From assembly GCF_050269735.1 (NCBI RefSeq), contig NZ_JBNNIX010000003.1:1-64000 (forward strand): a stretch of 64,000 nt of DNA, given 5' to 3'. Source of the DNA: Paenisporosarcina sp050269735. Its GTDB lineage: Bacteria; Bacillota; Bacilli; Bacillales_A; Planococcaceae. A program made the position numbers and the translations under genes. A model generated the notes under the pieces. The model had not been told where the DNA came from. It did not search any database and worked only from the letters and a program-made list of their open reading frames with translations. Of the stretch, positions 16,307 through 25,940 are shown piece by piece (within the stretch, counting starts at the first letter, position 1; each line of letters opens with the position of its first letter).

Positions 16307-17479
16307 TTGACTTCGTTTGAACAAGTAATCGATCGACGCAATACTCGCTCAGTTAAATGGGATTTAATGGAGAAGATATATGGAATTGAAGATGCTTCAG
16401 ATATCTTGCCAATGTGGGTAGCAGATATGGATTTTGCAGCGCCACAAGCAGTCATTGATGCACTTGAAGAACGACTCAAACATCCAGTATTTGGCTACTC
16501 ATACATGTGTGAAGGATGTAAAACCGCCGTGCAAAATTGGTTAAATAAAAGGCATGGTTGGCAAACACAAACTGACTGGATGCTCTTTCATCATGGGGTA
16601 GTTCCAGCCATTGCGACGGTTATTGAAACCTTTACTCAAAAAGGTGACCGCATTCTGATTTCTTCCCCTGTCTATCCCCCGTTTTTCTCCATTCCTGAAA
16701 AACAAGGAAGACAAGTGGTTGAGAATTTCCTCATTGAAAAAAATGGTACATATGAATTTGATTTACGTAGTTTTGAAGAACATTTATCTCAGGACGTGAA
16801 ACTTTTCATTTTATGTAATCCTCACAATCCGGGTGGAATGGTGTGGTCAAAAGAAATATTGGCAGAAATTGTTCGCTTGTGTGCGAAATATAATACCTTG
16901 ATTTTGTCAGATGAAATACATAGTGATTTGGTTTTCGCTCCTCATCGACACATCCCTCTTGTCTCTGTAGCAAATGGGGAAGAAAATCGCATTATAACTT
17001 GTGTTGCTCCAACAAAAACCTTTAATTTGGCGGGTGTACAAGCTGCTGTCATGATTACAACGGATGAAGAGAAACGAGAACAGTTGAAAGAAAATGCGCT
17101 AGCTCACGGACAAATGGAATTGAGTCCATTTGCGGCAACGGCATTAACTGCCGCTTACGAACATGGTGAACCTTGGTTAGAGGAATTATTAACTGTCATT
17201 TCTTCACATATGGACTATGTCATTTCTGAAATAACCTATGCTATTCCATCCGTAAAAATAACGAAACCGAACGGTACCTATTTGTTATGGATTGATACTC
17301 GCGAAACCGGTCTATCTGAAAAAGAAATCATGAACTTACTGTTGACCAAAGGAAAGCTGGCTTTGGAACCTGGTTCTAAATATGGTGAAGCGGGAACAGG
17401 ATTTTTCAGAATGAATATCGCTTGTCCGAGAGAGGTTCTTGAGGATGGGGTTGCCCGTTTTATAAAGGCATTGACTTAA
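16307..17479 (+). CDS. patB: PatB/MalY-type C-S lyase (cystathionine beta-lyase)
   Basis: A 390-residue fold type I PLP enzyme that cleaves the C-S bond of cystathionine or cysteine. The PLP lysine lies in APTKTFNLAG near residue 233, the aspartate in LILSDEIHSDL, and the N-terminus has LPMWVADMDF, typical of the MalY/PatB group. The start is TTG at 16307 with AAAGAAGG upstream. Neighbouring yugE supports orthology with B. subtilis patB. A role in methionine synthesis or in cysteine degradation are both possible. Confidence 0.9.
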   Translation: MTSFEQVIDRRNTRSVKWDLMEKIYGIEDASDILPMWVADMDFAAPQAVIDALEERLKHPVFGYSYMCEGCKTAVQNWLNKRHGWQTQTDWMLFHHGVVPAIATVIETFTQKGDRILISSPVYPPFFSIPEKQGRQVVENFLIEKNGTYEFDLRSFEEHLSQDVKLFILCNPHNPGGMVWSKEILAEIVRLCAKYNTLILSDEIHSDLVFAPHRHIPLVSVANGEENRIITCVAPTKTFNLAGVQAAVMITTDEEKREQLKENALAHGQMELSPFAATALTAAYEHGEPWLEELLTVISSHMDYVISEITYAIPSVKITKPNGTYLLWIDTRETGLSEKEIMNLLLTKGKLALEPGSKYGEAGTGFFRMNIACPREVLEDGVARFIKALT

Positions 17480-17666
17480 AGGAAGTATTGGATTGCTCAG
17501 CAATATGATCAATGAAATTGCTTAGTCCATGTCTCCCTATTAAGTTGTCGATTTTGATGAGAGGAGAAAAACAACTCGTTTATCTCCCTCCTGGCAAATA
17601 AAGAATCTTTTTTTCATTAGAAATTATTGCTATTCAACAGATTTGAATCAATTTCACAGGATTTTT

Positions 17667-17795
17667 GGGGCAACTCTTCAAAAATAATATTAACTTTTTC
17701 GATTTGGTTGCAACTTTTCGGATTTGGTTGCAACTTTTGCAGTTTTCGTTGCAACTTTCCTGATTTGGTTGCAACTTTCGAGATTTCGTTGCAAC
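17667..17795. repeat. Array A: 20-21 bp period, palindromic core GTTGCAAC
   Basis: The 8-bp palindrome GTTGCAAC starts at 17707, 17727, 17748, 17768 and 17788 (steps 20, 21, 20, 20). Degenerate units at 17667 (GGGGCAAC) and 17687 (ATATTAAC) keep the 20-bp step, giving seven units. Each core is followed by TTTTC or TTTCC and then GATTT. A step of about 20.5 bp is close to two helical turns, so cores face nearly the same side of the DNA. Confidence 0.8.
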
Positions 17796-17910
17796 TATCC
17801 ATTTATCTCCTAATTTTTTATCTATCTACTTTTTTTGAGATATGGATCCACCTCGGAAAGCGCAACTGTTTTAAGGAATATCAATATTCACAGGCAACTA
17901 TTCTATAAAA

Positions 17911-17960
17911 AAGGGGCTGTCCTCAAAAGTCATTTTTCATGACTTTTTGGACAGCCCCTT
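17911..17960 (-). terminator. Long hairpin terminator of the 73-residue membrane protein gene
   Basis: AAGGGGCTGTCC (17911-17922) pairs with GGACAGCCCCTT (17949-17960); the interior AAAAGTCAT and ATGACTTTT also pair. The minus strand continues with a T-run. Confidence 0.85.
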
Positions 17961-17966
17961 ACATAT

Positions 17967-18188
17967 TTATTGTGAATCTTTTTGTTTGTCGATCTGACGT
18001 TCACGTAAAATACGTTCTTCTAAATCCTTTGTCTTTTGTTCTTGTTTTTTGGAAAGTTTGATAATCCAGCGAAAAGCAAGGACGCAAAGAATTGCAAAGA
18101 TCAAGAATTGAAAAGCAGCAGGAATATAGGCAGACTTATCTTCTGGAAAGTATAGAAAGTTGAGAATCCAATTATTCATTTGGAACAC
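17967..18188 (-). CDS. Small single-pass membrane protein, unknown
   Basis: A 73-residue protein with an amphipathic start, one membrane helix at about 22-43 and a strongly charged C-terminal half (many K, E, Q, R), likely a short cytoplasmic coiled coil. Not recognised. It lies 8 bases after the cyclophilin gene on the same strand and before a strong terminator, so it is the last gene of a two-gene operon. Confidence 0.7.
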   Translation of the reverse strand: MFQMNNWILNFLYFPEDKSAYIPAAFQFLIFAILCVLAFRWIIKLSKKQEQKTKDLEERILRERQIDKQKDSQ

Positions 18189-18196
18189 TTCCTAAC

Positions 18197-18934
18197 TTAT
18201 TTTTGAAGTACTTCGATAGATTCGATTTTGATGTCTTCAAGTGGTTTGTCGCTTGAATTCCTTTTAACCTTAGTCATCGAATCTACAACATCCATACCTT
18301 CAATAACTTGTCCAAAAACTGTGTGACGGTTATCCAACCATGGTGTTCCACCGTTTTTAGAATAAGCTTCAATAATTTCTTCTGGGTATCCAGCTTGTTT
18401 CAATTGGTTTAGCATGCTTGAATCTACACGGCTAGCTTGAACGATAAAGAACTGACTTCCGTTTGTACCTGGACCGGCGTTCGCCATTGATAATGCGCCA
18501 CGCAAGTTGAAAGCTTTATCCGAGAACTCATCTTCAAATTTAGGTCCGTAAATGCTTTCTCCACCCATACCTGTACCAGTTGGGTCGCCACCTTGGATCA
18601 TGAAGTCTTGAATGATTCGGTGGAAAATGATGCCATCATAATAACCATTTTCAGCATGAGTAATAAAGTTTTCGACTGTTTTAGGAGCGATTTCTGGGAA
18701 AAGTTTAATTTTAATCGCACCCATTGTTGTGTTCATTACGACTAACGCTTCATTTGTAGCAACTTCTGTTGATAATTGTGGATACATTGCACTCTCTCCT
18801 TCAGTTGTAGTTGTAGTTGTAGTAGTTTCTTGCGTTTCTTCAGTTGGTTTTTCTGTTTCGACACTTTCTTTCGTGCCACATCCTGCTAACAGGACAAACA
18901 AGCTAATTAATAACAGCCATCCTCGTTTTTTCAT
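18197..18934 (-). CDS. Cyclophilin-type peptidyl-prolyl isomerase, lipoprotein
   Basis: A 245-residue protein with a lipoprotein signal (basic MKKR, hydrophobic stretch, LLAGC lipobox), a Thr/Glu-rich linker with eight threonines in a row, and a cyclophilin domain (FHRIIQDFMIQGGDPTGTG, GSQFFIV, HTVFGQVIEGMDVV). It should be tethered to the outer face of the membrane, assisting folding of exported proteins. ATG 18934 is preferred to 18940 because AGGGTG is 8 bases before it. The poly-Thr linker comes from a GTT/GTA-like triplet tract (18799-18829), which may vary in length between strains. Confidence 0.9.
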   Translation of the reverse strand: MKKRGWLLLISLFVLLAGCGTKESVETEKPTEETQETTTTTTTTEGESAMYPQLSTEVATNEALVVMNTTMGAIKIKLFPEIAPKTVENFITHAENGYYDGIIFHRIIQDFMIQGGDPTGTGMGGESIYGPKFEDEFSDKAFNLRGALSMANAGPGTNGSQFFIVQASRVDSSMLNQLKQAGYPEEIIEAYSKNGGTPWLDNRHTVFGQVIEGMDVVDSMTKVKRNSSDKPLEDIKIESIEVLQK

Positions 18935-19075
18935 GTTCATTTCACCCTAAAATAGTCTATCATATTCTGTTAACAATTTCAGTAAATAAGTCATACCACT
19001 TCCTTCGTTAGACGAAATGTTTTATAATTAAACAATAACGAATACTTTGTAGTCGAAATGAAAGAAGGAATTTAT

Positions 19076-20308
19076 TTGGTCAATCAAAAAAGAAATTTCT
19101 ATATTATATGGATATCAAATTTTTTAGTAGCAGGAACCGCAACGATGATTATGCCCTTCCTGTCACTTTATATAGATACAATGGGTGACTTTTCTGATTC
19201 ATATGTACAAAAATGGTCAGGTTTTGTTTTTGGCATTACATTCGTTTCAGCTTTCCTTATGTCTCCAATCTGGGGACGAATCGCTGATCGCTTCGGTTAT
19301 AAACCGATATTAATCATTACAGGTTTTGGGATATCCTTCAGTATTCTACTCATGGGGTTTGTACATTCAGTGGAAGCTTTCTTCTTTTTACGATTGTTTA
19401 TGGGGGTAGTTACTGGATTTATACCAACATCACTGGCTTTCATCAGTTCCCAAACACCTAAAGAGGTAGCCGGTAAGACACTTGGAACTTTGCAAATGGG
19501 AAGTGTTTCTGGTACGTTATTCGGACCTGTTCTAGGTGGTTTACTTGCAGATTCATTTGGTTTTCAGTATACATTTGTCATCACATCCGCAGTCATTGCA
19601 TTTGCAGCAATTCTTATTTTGGTTGGTATAAGGGAAACAAAAAATATTCCTGCAGCTGATGCTCATGTGTATTCACGAAAAACCGTGTTATCTGGAATCA
19701 TTCATCATCGATTGGTATTTAACGTAATGATTATTACTGCCTTGATTCAAATCGGGAACTTCAGCATCCAGCCCCTTCTCTCGCTATACGTTTCAGGATT
19801 GACCGATTCCTCTCAAGTAGCTTTGCTTGCAGGAATTACGTTCAGTGCAGCAGGAGTTGGAAATTTATTATTCGCAAGAAAATGGGGACAACTGGGAGAT
19901 TCCATTGGTTATGAAAAAGTGTTAAGTTTCCTGCTAATTCTGGCTTTTCTTTTCATTGTTCCGCAAGCTTTTGTAACAGAGCTATGGCAGTTAATTATAT
20001 TAAGACTCCTATTTGGGATTGCCGTTGGCGGCTTGGTCCCAATTACGACTGCACTGGTCAGACGCGAATCTCCAATAGAGATTCAAGGTGAGATGATGGG
20101 TTACAATACGAGTTTTCGATTTTTCGGGAATATCATAGGTCCGATGTTAGGCGGAATTATCAGTGGATATATAGGGATTTCTTCTGTCTTTTTCGTCACA
20201 GGTGCATTATTTCTCTTGTCATATTTAGTTCTGACATCTACTCGTAAAAAACCCGAACAAGATTTTGAAAAAGTGTTGCTAAATGAAGAAGCACATCAGC
20301 AAGCTTAA
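19076..20308 (+). CDS. MFS multidrug efflux transporter (DHA1 type)
   Basis: About 410 residues with 12 predicted membrane helices. Motif A (GRIADRFGYKPIL) follows helix 2 and a second motif lies in the middle of the protein (GQLGDSIGYEKVL). The helix-5 region has GPVLGGLLADSFG, the motif C pattern of drug/H+ antiporters. An upstream ATG at 19058 overlaps what looks like the ribosome site AAAGAAGGAA, so TTG 19076 is chosen as start. Substrate unknown; it resembles MdtG/NorA-like pumps. It stands alone. Confidence 0.85.
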   Translation: MVNQKRNFYIIWISNFLVAGTATMIMPFLSLYIDTMGDFSDSYVQKWSGFVFGITFVSAFLMSPIWGRIADRFGYKPILIITGFGISFSILLMGFVHSVEAFFFLRLFMGVVTGFIPTSLAFISSQTPKEVAGKTLGTLQMGSVSGTLFGPVLGGLLADSFGFQYTFVITSAVIAFAAILILVGIRETKNIPAADAHVYSRKTVLSGIIHHRLVFNVMIITALIQIGNFSIQPLLSLYVSGLTDSSQVALLAGITFSAAGVGNLLFARKWGQLGDSIGYEKVLSFLLILAFLFIVPQAFVTELWQLIILRLLFGIAVGGLVPITTALVRRESPIEIQGEMMGYNTSFRFFGNIIGPMLGGIISGYIGISSVFFVTGALFLLSYLVLTSTRKKPEQDFEKVLLNEEAHQQA

Positions 20309-20318
20309 TTCATTTTCA

Positions 20319-20348
20319 AAGCGTTTCTCATTCATGAGAGACGTTTTT
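20319..20348 (+). terminator. Terminator of the MFS gene
   Basis: AAGCGTTTCTCAT pairs with ATGAGAGACGTT (one wobble, one mismatch), followed by a run of nine T residues. Confidence 0.85.
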
Positions 20349-20530
20349 TTTTGTGAATTTTTTATGATTTTTCATGAAATCTACTGTTGTTTCTTCCTAT
20401 TTATCATCTTGTTGAAAGTTAGGAGACAACTCCTTGAACTGTAAGGAGTATCTCATGCAAACACTCAATGTGTACGCTATAATTGACTTTACAGTGAGAA
20501 ATTGTGATTTTTCTAAAAAGGAGGATTAAC

Positions 20531-22951
20531 TTGTCTTTTGTCTATTTTATTTTCATCCCCATGCTTGCCGCACTTGTGATTCCTTTTTTATATAAAAAAG
20601 TACGTGGCATTCACACCGGTTGGTTTGTACTAGCCGTTCCAGTCATATTGTTCAGCCTCTATTCCACATTTCTATCAAAGGTTAAGCATGGAGACTCATT
20701 TACTTCCTCTTTCGAATGGATTCCTTCGTTGAACATTGCGGTTACCTCATACATAGACGGATTGAGTTTGTTATTCTCTCTACTCATTACCGGTATTGGC
20801 TCATTGGTCGTGCTATATTCCATATTCTATCTGGATAAAACACGTGAGCAATTGCATAATTTCTACGTTTATTTGTTACTCTTCATGACAGCGATGCTTG
20901 GGGTTGTACAATCCGATCATATGATCAGTTTGTATTTCTTCTGGGAATTGACATCAATCTCTTCATTCTTATTGATTGGGTATTGGTATAAACGAGATCG
21001 TTCCCGCTTTGGTGCTTTAAAATCAATGATGATTACCGTATTTGGCGGATTAATGATGCTCGGTGGCTTCGTTCTTCTCTCGATAATGGGAGACACTTAT
21101 TCAATTCGGGAATTGATTGATTCCGCTCCAGAGCTCGCCAACCATGAATGGTTTGTATGGTCTCTAATTCTCATTTTACTAGGGGCTTTCACCAAGTCTG
21201 CACAGTTCCCATTCTATATTTGGTTACCGGATGCAATGGAAGCACCTACTCCCGTCAGTGCTTACTTACACTCAGCCACAATGGTTAAAGCCGGCCTTTA
21301 TTTAGTAGCTCGGTTCACGCCAATATTCGCAAGTTCAGAATGGTGGATTTGGCTTGTGACTGGGAGTGGATTATTAACACTTTTTTGGGGTTCATTCTTC
21401 GCTTTGAAACAAACAGACTTAAAAGGCATTTTGGCTTTCTCAACAGTAAGTCAACTTGGCTTGATTATGTCTTTACTTGGTGCAGGAGCGATTTCTTTCC
21501 ACACAGGAATTGAAGAGAATTCCATCTTTAAATATGCTGCTTTTGCAGCTATTTTCCACTTAGTGAATCACGCAACATTTAAAGGCAGTCTGTTCATGAT
21601 TGCCGGTATCGTCGATCATGAGACTGGGACACGAGATATTCGAAAACTCGGTGGCCTCATGAGCTTGATGCCAATCAGTTTTACCATTGCTCTTATTGGA
21701 AGTTTTTCAATGGCAGGCCTTCCTCCATTTAACGGTTTCCTGAGTAAAGAGATGTTTCTAACTGGAATGCTCTCCATACCAGAGTTTAATTTGTTTGCGT
21801 TTGATACTTGGGGGATATTATTCCCGATTATCGCTTGGATTGCCAGCGTGTTCACATTTGTATATAGTTTCTATTTTGTATTCCGCACGTTTACTGGGAA
21901 ATACAAACCGGATCTATTACCAAAACAAGCTCACGAAGCACCGATTGGCATGCTCATTTCACCTGCCATTTTAGGAGCTCTCGTAGTAGCAATCTTCTTT
22001 ATTCCTAATGTCATTGGTGATGTTTTGGTTAAACCAGCTGTTGTGGCTATACAGCCCTACCTTTACGCTGTACCTGACGATATAGACATTCACATTAAAG
22101 CTTGGCATTGGCCCAGTATTGAATTGTGTATGACCATTGGGATTTTCCTATTGGGGTATCTCCTATATGCGACCTTGACTAGATGGCAACCACTATACAA
22201 CAAATTCCCGCAAGGTTTCACCCTTAATCGTCTGTACGACACAATGATGTTTTTAAGTGAAGTTGGGACAAACCGTCTATCTAGAATTTATATGACGGGC
22301 TTCATTCGCTCATATTTAGTGTATATGTTTACTGGAATTGTTCTTTTAACGATCAGTACAGTTTTCATTAAAGAAGCTTTTGATATCAGTTTCGCTACGC
22401 TGGCACCGATTCGTTTTTACGAACTGATTATTGCCCTTGTGTTAATCGCTGGGACATTGACCATCTTATTGGCTAAGTCCCGATTAACTTCCATCATTGC
22501 ATTGGGTGCAGTAGGTTACTCAGTTGCTCTATTCTTTGTCATTTTTAATGCTCCAGACCTGGCATTAACCCAATTAGTAATTGAAACCGTTTCCGTTGCC
22601 CTGTTCCTATTAGCTTTTTACCATTTACCAAAGTTAAATCGTCATGAAAATCGAATGAAATTCCGTTTGGGCAATGCAATGGTTGCAATTGGCGTTGGCG
22701 TTACCGTTACCATCGTTGCGCTTTCTGCTCATTCACAGAAGCTGGTCCCGTCCATTTCATCATATTATGAAAAAACGGTCTATACAGAAGCTGGTGGCGG
22801 TAATATCGTAAATGTCATTTTAGTCGACTATCGCGGATTTGATACTTTATTTGAAATTGCAGTTCTCGCAATCGCATCTCTTGGCATTATTGCGTTGATT
22901 CAGCTGCGCTTGACTAAAAAGAAAGAGGTGAATCGAATTGAAGACAAATGA
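20531..22951 (+). CDS. mrpA: Na+/H+ antiporter subunit MrpA
   Basis: An 806-residue, roughly 20-helix membrane protein homologous to complex I subunit NuoL, with a C-terminal MrpB-like extension. Conserved transport features include FWELTSISSFLLIGYW, the lysine region of LLGAFTKSAQFPFYIWLPDAMEAPTPVSAYLHSATMVKAG-type helices, and GLPPFNGFLSKE. The start is TTG 20531, preceded by AAAAAGGAGGATTAAC; the open frame upstream lacks a ribosome site. It opens the seven-gene mrp operon, which expels Na+ for H+ and supports growth in salt and alkali. Confidence 0.93.
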   Translation: MSFVYFIFIPMLAALVIPFLYKKVRGIHTGWFVLAVPVILFSLYSTFLSKVKHGDSFTSSFEWIPSLNIAVTSYIDGLSLLFSLLITGIGSLVVLYSIFYLDKTREQLHNFYVYLLLFMTAMLGVVQSDHMISLYFFWELTSISSFLLIGYWYKRDRSRFGALKSMMITVFGGLMMLGGFVLLSIMGDTYSIRELIDSAPELANHEWFVWSLILILLGAFTKSAQFPFYIWLPDAMEAPTPVSAYLHSATMVKAGLYLVARFTPIFASSEWWIWLVTGSGLLTLFWGSFFALKQTDLKGILAFSTVSQLGLIMSLLGAGAISFHTGIEENSIFKYAAFAAIFHLVNHATFKGSLFMIAGIVDHETGTRDIRKLGGLMSLMPISFTIALIGSFSMAGLPPFNGFLSKEMFLTGMLSIPEFNLFAFDTWGILFPIIAWIASVFTFVYSFYFVFRTFTGKYKPDLLPKQAHEAPIGMLISPAILGALVVAIFFIPNVIGDVLVKPAVVAIQPYLYAVPDDIDIHIKAWHWPSIELCMTIGIFLLGYLLYATLTRWQPLYNKFPQGFTLNRLYDTMMFLSEVGTNRLSRIYMTGFIRSYLVYMFTGIVLLTISTVFIKEAFDISFATLAPIRFYELIIALVLIAGTLTILLAKSRLTSIIALGAVGYSVALFFVIFNAPDLALTQLVIETVSVALFLLAFYHLPKLNRHENRMKFRLGNAMVAIGVGVTVTIVALSAHSQKLVPSISSYYEKTVYTEAGGGNIVNVILVDYRGFDTLFEIAVLAIASLGIIALIQLRLTKKKEVNRIEDK

Positions 22952-23360
22952 TGTTATTTTACAAACAACTACAAAAATCATCTTCTTTATCATTTTTCTC
23001 TTTTCGATTCACATTTTCTTTGCTGGTCATTACACACCGGGTGGCGGATTTGTAGGAGGTTTACTGACCGCCAGCGGGATCGTCCTGTTGTTGCTGGCAT
23101 TTGATTTAAAAACTGTTACAACTGCACTACCAATCAACTACACGGTCATGACGGCAATTGGATTATTATTGGCATTAAGTACAGCTGCAGGATCCATTTT
23201 CTTCAATGTGCCTTTCTTTACACATGCCTTTGATTATTTCAATCTTCCTCTATTGGGGAAACAGTCATTACATACCGCTATGTTGTTTGATACAGGAGTA
23301 TATTTAGTTGTTGTAGGCGTTACGATGACCATTATTCAATCGATTGGAGCTGATGATTAA
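22938..23360 (+). CDS. mrpB: Na+/H+ antiporter subunit MrpB
   Basis: A 140-residue protein with four membrane helices and the PGGGFVGGLL motif of MrpB. TTG start at 22938 with GAGGTG upstream; the gene overlaps the end of mrpA by 14 bases, so translation is coupled. It is needed for assembly of the Mrp complex. Confidence 0.92.
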   Translation: MKTNDVILQTTTKIIFFIIFLFSIHIFFAGHYTPGGGFVGGLLTASGIVLLLLAFDLKTVTTALPINYTVMTAIGLLLALSTAAGSIFFNVPFFTHAFDYFNLPLLGKQSLHTAMLFDTGVYLVVVGVTMTIIQSIGADD

Positions 23361-23701
23361 TGGAAATTGTCATGTGTTTTGTCATCGGTTTTCTATTCAT
23401 GGCAGCAGTTTATTTAATGCTTTCTAAAAGTCTTCTGCGCATTATTATTGGTACCGGATTACTCAGTCATGGAGCACATTTACTGATTCTGACGATGGGT
23501 GGACTTGAAGGAACCGCACCGCCGGTTGTTTCACCTGGTGTGACGGATTATGCTGACCCTCTTCCCCAGGCACTGATTTTGACTGCGATCGTCATCAGTT
23601 TCGGTGTAACTGCTTTTTTCTTGGTTCTTGCTTATCGCGCTTATCAGGAATTGGGTACAGATAATATGAATTTAATGAGAGGAACTGAAGATCATGATTA
23701 A
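23360..23701 (+). CDS. mrpC: Na+/H+ antiporter subunit MrpC
   Basis: A 113-residue protein with three membrane helices, homologous to NuoK of complex I, with GLLSHGAHLLIL and DPLPQALILTAIVI motifs. Its ATG shares one base with the mrpB stop codon. Confidence 0.93.
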   Translation: MEIVMCFVIGFLFMAAVYLMLSKSLLRIIIGTGLLSHGAHLLILTMGGLEGTAPPVVSPGVTDYADPLPQALILTAIVISFGVTAFFLVLAYRAYQELGTDNMNLMRGTEDHD

Positions 23702-25178
23702 TTTGCTTTTGTTCCCCATCTTACTTCCTTTTTTCTTTGCCATGATTTTAATGCTTTTTCCAAAGAAGATTCTTGCACAACGAACAGTTGCTTCTACTGC
23801 TCTTGTACTAACCTTTGGAGTAACTCTTGTATTACTGTTCAAAGTTAAAACAGATGGCATTCAAGCCATTACACTCGGTAACTGGCCTGCCCCATTTGGT
23901 ATCTCGATGGTTTCGGATATGTTATCAGTATTACTCGTCCTGTCCTCGACATTGATTGCCCTTTTAGTTGTCTGGTATAGTTTTTCATCAATCGGGAAGG
24001 ATCGAGAATCCTATTTCTACTATCCTGGCATCTTGTTCATGTTAACGGGTGTGAATGGTGCATTTACCACCGGCGACATTTTCAACATGTTCGTATTTTT
24101 TGAAGTATTACTTATGTCTTCCTACTTATTAATTGTTCTCGGTGGTGAAAAAGAACAATTACGGGAATCTATTAAATATATTTTAGTGAACGTCATTTCA
24201 TCTGCTTTATTCGTTGTGACCGTTGCTTATTTGTATTCCGTTATCGGCACTTTGAATATGGCTGATATTTCAGTGAAAATCGCACAAATTGATCAACCTG
24301 GAATTATCACAGTCATCGCGGTATTATTCCTGATGGTCTTTGGTCTGAAAGGTGCGATATTTCCGCTTTATTTCTGGTTGCCAAGCTCTTACGCGGCACC
24401 ACCAATTCCTGTATTGGCCTTATTTGGAGCATTATTGACCAAAGTTGGCGTTTACGCCATTATGCGTACATATACTCTGTTCTTCACACTGGATCAAGGT
24501 TTTACACACGAAATGCTAATGATCCTTTCGATTCTAACGATCATTGCGGGATGTATTGGTGCATTGGCTTACTTTGATGTAAAGAAAATTATCATTTATA
24601 ACATCATTATTGCTGTTGGCGTTATTTTATTTGGTGCATCCCAAATGAACGAAGCCGCATTAATGGGTTCTGTATTCTACTTAATTCATGACATTTTGAT
24701 TAAAGGGGCTTTGTTCTTATTAATTGGTGTCATTATTGCGATTACTGGCACATCTGATTTAAGAAAAATGGGTGGATTGATTAAAACTTATCCGATGCTT
24801 GGATGGACTTACTTAATAGCTGCTTTTGGCTTAGCCGGTATACCACCTTTGAGTGGATTTATAGGAAAATTGCTTATTGTACAAGGTGGATTTGAAGCAG
24901 GGAATTTATGGGGAAGTATTTTGATTTTACTTTCTAGTCTCGCTGTTTTATTATCCGTTGTCCGTATTTTCATTTATGCTTTCTGGGGTGAGCCGCTCGA
25001 TATCAAACCTCTTACAAGACAGCATTACCGCGGATTGTTTATACCTGCAGCCATTTTAGTAGGAATCAGTGTTTTGTACGGCATAGGCTCAGAGTGGTTG
25101 GTCGCTTATATGAGTGACGCAGCAAATGTATTGCTAGAACCTTCACTCTATATAAAAGCTGTTTTAGGAGGTGCATAA
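23694..25178 (+). CDS. mrpD: Na+/H+ antiporter subunit MrpD
   Basis: A 494-residue protein with about 14 membrane helices, homologous to the NuoM/NuoN proton channels (FEVLLMSSYLLIVLGG, GLKGAIFPLYFWLPSSY, GIPPLSGFIGK). It overlaps mrpC by 8 bases. MrpA and MrpD are the two large antiporter-like subunits of the complex. Confidence 0.93.
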   Translation: MINLLLFPILLPFFFAMILMLFPKKILAQRTVASTALVLTFGVTLVLLFKVKTDGIQAITLGNWPAPFGISMVSDMLSVLLVLSSTLIALLVVWYSFSSIGKDRESYFYYPGILFMLTGVNGAFTTGDIFNMFVFFEVLLMSSYLLIVLGGEKEQLRESIKYILVNVISSALFVVTVAYLYSVIGTLNMADISVKIAQIDQPGIITVIAVLFLMVFGLKGAIFPLYFWLPSSYAAPPIPVLALFGALLTKVGVYAIMRTYTLFFTLDQGFTHEMLMILSILTIIAGCIGALAYFDVKKIIIYNIIIAVGVILFGASQMNEAALMGSVFYLIHDILIKGALFLLIGVIIAITGTSDLRKMGGLIKTYPMLGWTYLIAAFGLAGIPPLSGFIGKLLIVQGGFEAGNLWGSILILLSSLAVLLSVVRIFIYAFWGEPLDIKPLTRQHYRGLFIPAAILVGISVLYGIGSEWLVAYMSDAANVLLEPSLYIKAVLGGA

Positions 25179-25179
25179 A

Positions 25180-25656
25180 ATGGCATTTCAAATCATGCTA
25201 AACTTTTTTATCGCCTTTCTTTGGATGTTTTTATCCGTATCATTTAATGCTTCCACGTTTATCGTCGGATTTTTATTAGGGATGCTCATGCTGTGGATAA
25301 CGAAAGGATTCTTTCCAGGGCGGTTCTATATGAATCGTGTGTGGGCCGTGATTAAACTGATCATGCTATTCTTAAAGGAATTAATCATGGCTAATATTCA
25401 GGTTCTGTTGTTGATTATTCAGCCGAAGATGCCGATTAAACCTGCGATATTCGCATTGCCCATTGAAGTGGAAAAGGATTGGGAGATCACGCTTTTAGCA
25501 AGTTTAATTACATTGACACCTGGTACCCTTGTTATCGACGTGTCTAAGGATTCCAAAATTTTATATATCCATGCATTGCATTATGACGATGCGGACGAAG
25601 CAATTGCTTCAATAAAAAATACATTTGAAAAAGCCATACAGGAGGTGAGCCGCTGA
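25180..25656 (+). CDS. mrpE: Na+/H+ antiporter subunit MrpE
   Basis: A 158-residue protein with two or three N-terminal helices and a soluble C-terminal part with the conserved LLASLITLTPGTL and HALHYDD segments. ATG 25180 is chosen because GGAGG lies 9 bases upstream; the GTG at 25171 is too close to it. Confidence 0.92.
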   Translation: MAFQIMLNFFIAFLWMFLSVSFNASTFIVGFLLGMLMLWITKGFFPGRFYMNRVWAVIKLIMLFLKELIMANIQVLLLIIQPKMPIKPAIFALPIEVEKDWEITLLASLITLTPGTLVIDVSKDSKILYIHALHYDDADEAIASIKNTFEKAIQEVSR

Positions 25657-25940
25657 TGATGGTATTCTTTTGGGTCATGGTTATATTGATTAGCCTGTCC
25701 ATGTTGGCTTTTATTTATAGAATGATTGCCGGTCCTACTATCCCTGACAGAGTTGTAGCGCTGGATTCATTGGGGGTTGCACTGATATCAATAATAGGTA
25801 TATTTTCTATTCTCGTTGATACCAGCTTTTTCCTAGAAATCATTTTACTGCTCGCAATTTTAGCATTTATTGGCACTGTGGCTTTCTCTAAGTTTTTAGA
25901 GAAAGGAGAGATTATCCAACGTGATAACGATCATAGCTAA
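25656..25940 (+). CDS. mrpF: Na+/H+ antiporter subunit MrpF
   Basis: A 94-residue, three-helix protein with the MrpF signature GPTIPDRVVALDSLG. Its ATG shares a base with the mrpE stop (TGATG), with GGAGGTGAG upstream. In related bacteria MrpF homologues can also take part in bile acid or Na+ efflux. Confidence 0.92.
   Translation: MMVFFWVMVILISLSMLAFIYRMIAGPTIPDRVVALDSLGVALISIIGIFSILVDTSFFLEIILLLAILAFIGTVAFSKFLEKGEIIQRDNDHS

Larger units (their letters stand above)
17480..17966. other. 487-bp intergenic region with repeat array and terminator
   Basis: Between patB and the next minus-strand gene there is no credible gene. It contains the GTTGCAAC array (17667-17795), AT-rich flanks and the terminator of the 73-residue gene (17911-17960). 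Two open frames crossing the array have repetitive low-complexity translations and no ribosome sites. Confidence 0.7.

Noticed and set aside
17617..17908. Open frames across array A on both strands
   Set aside because: Translations are repeats forced by the 20-21 bp array, frames shift between units (20 is not a multiple of 3), and ribosome sites are missing.
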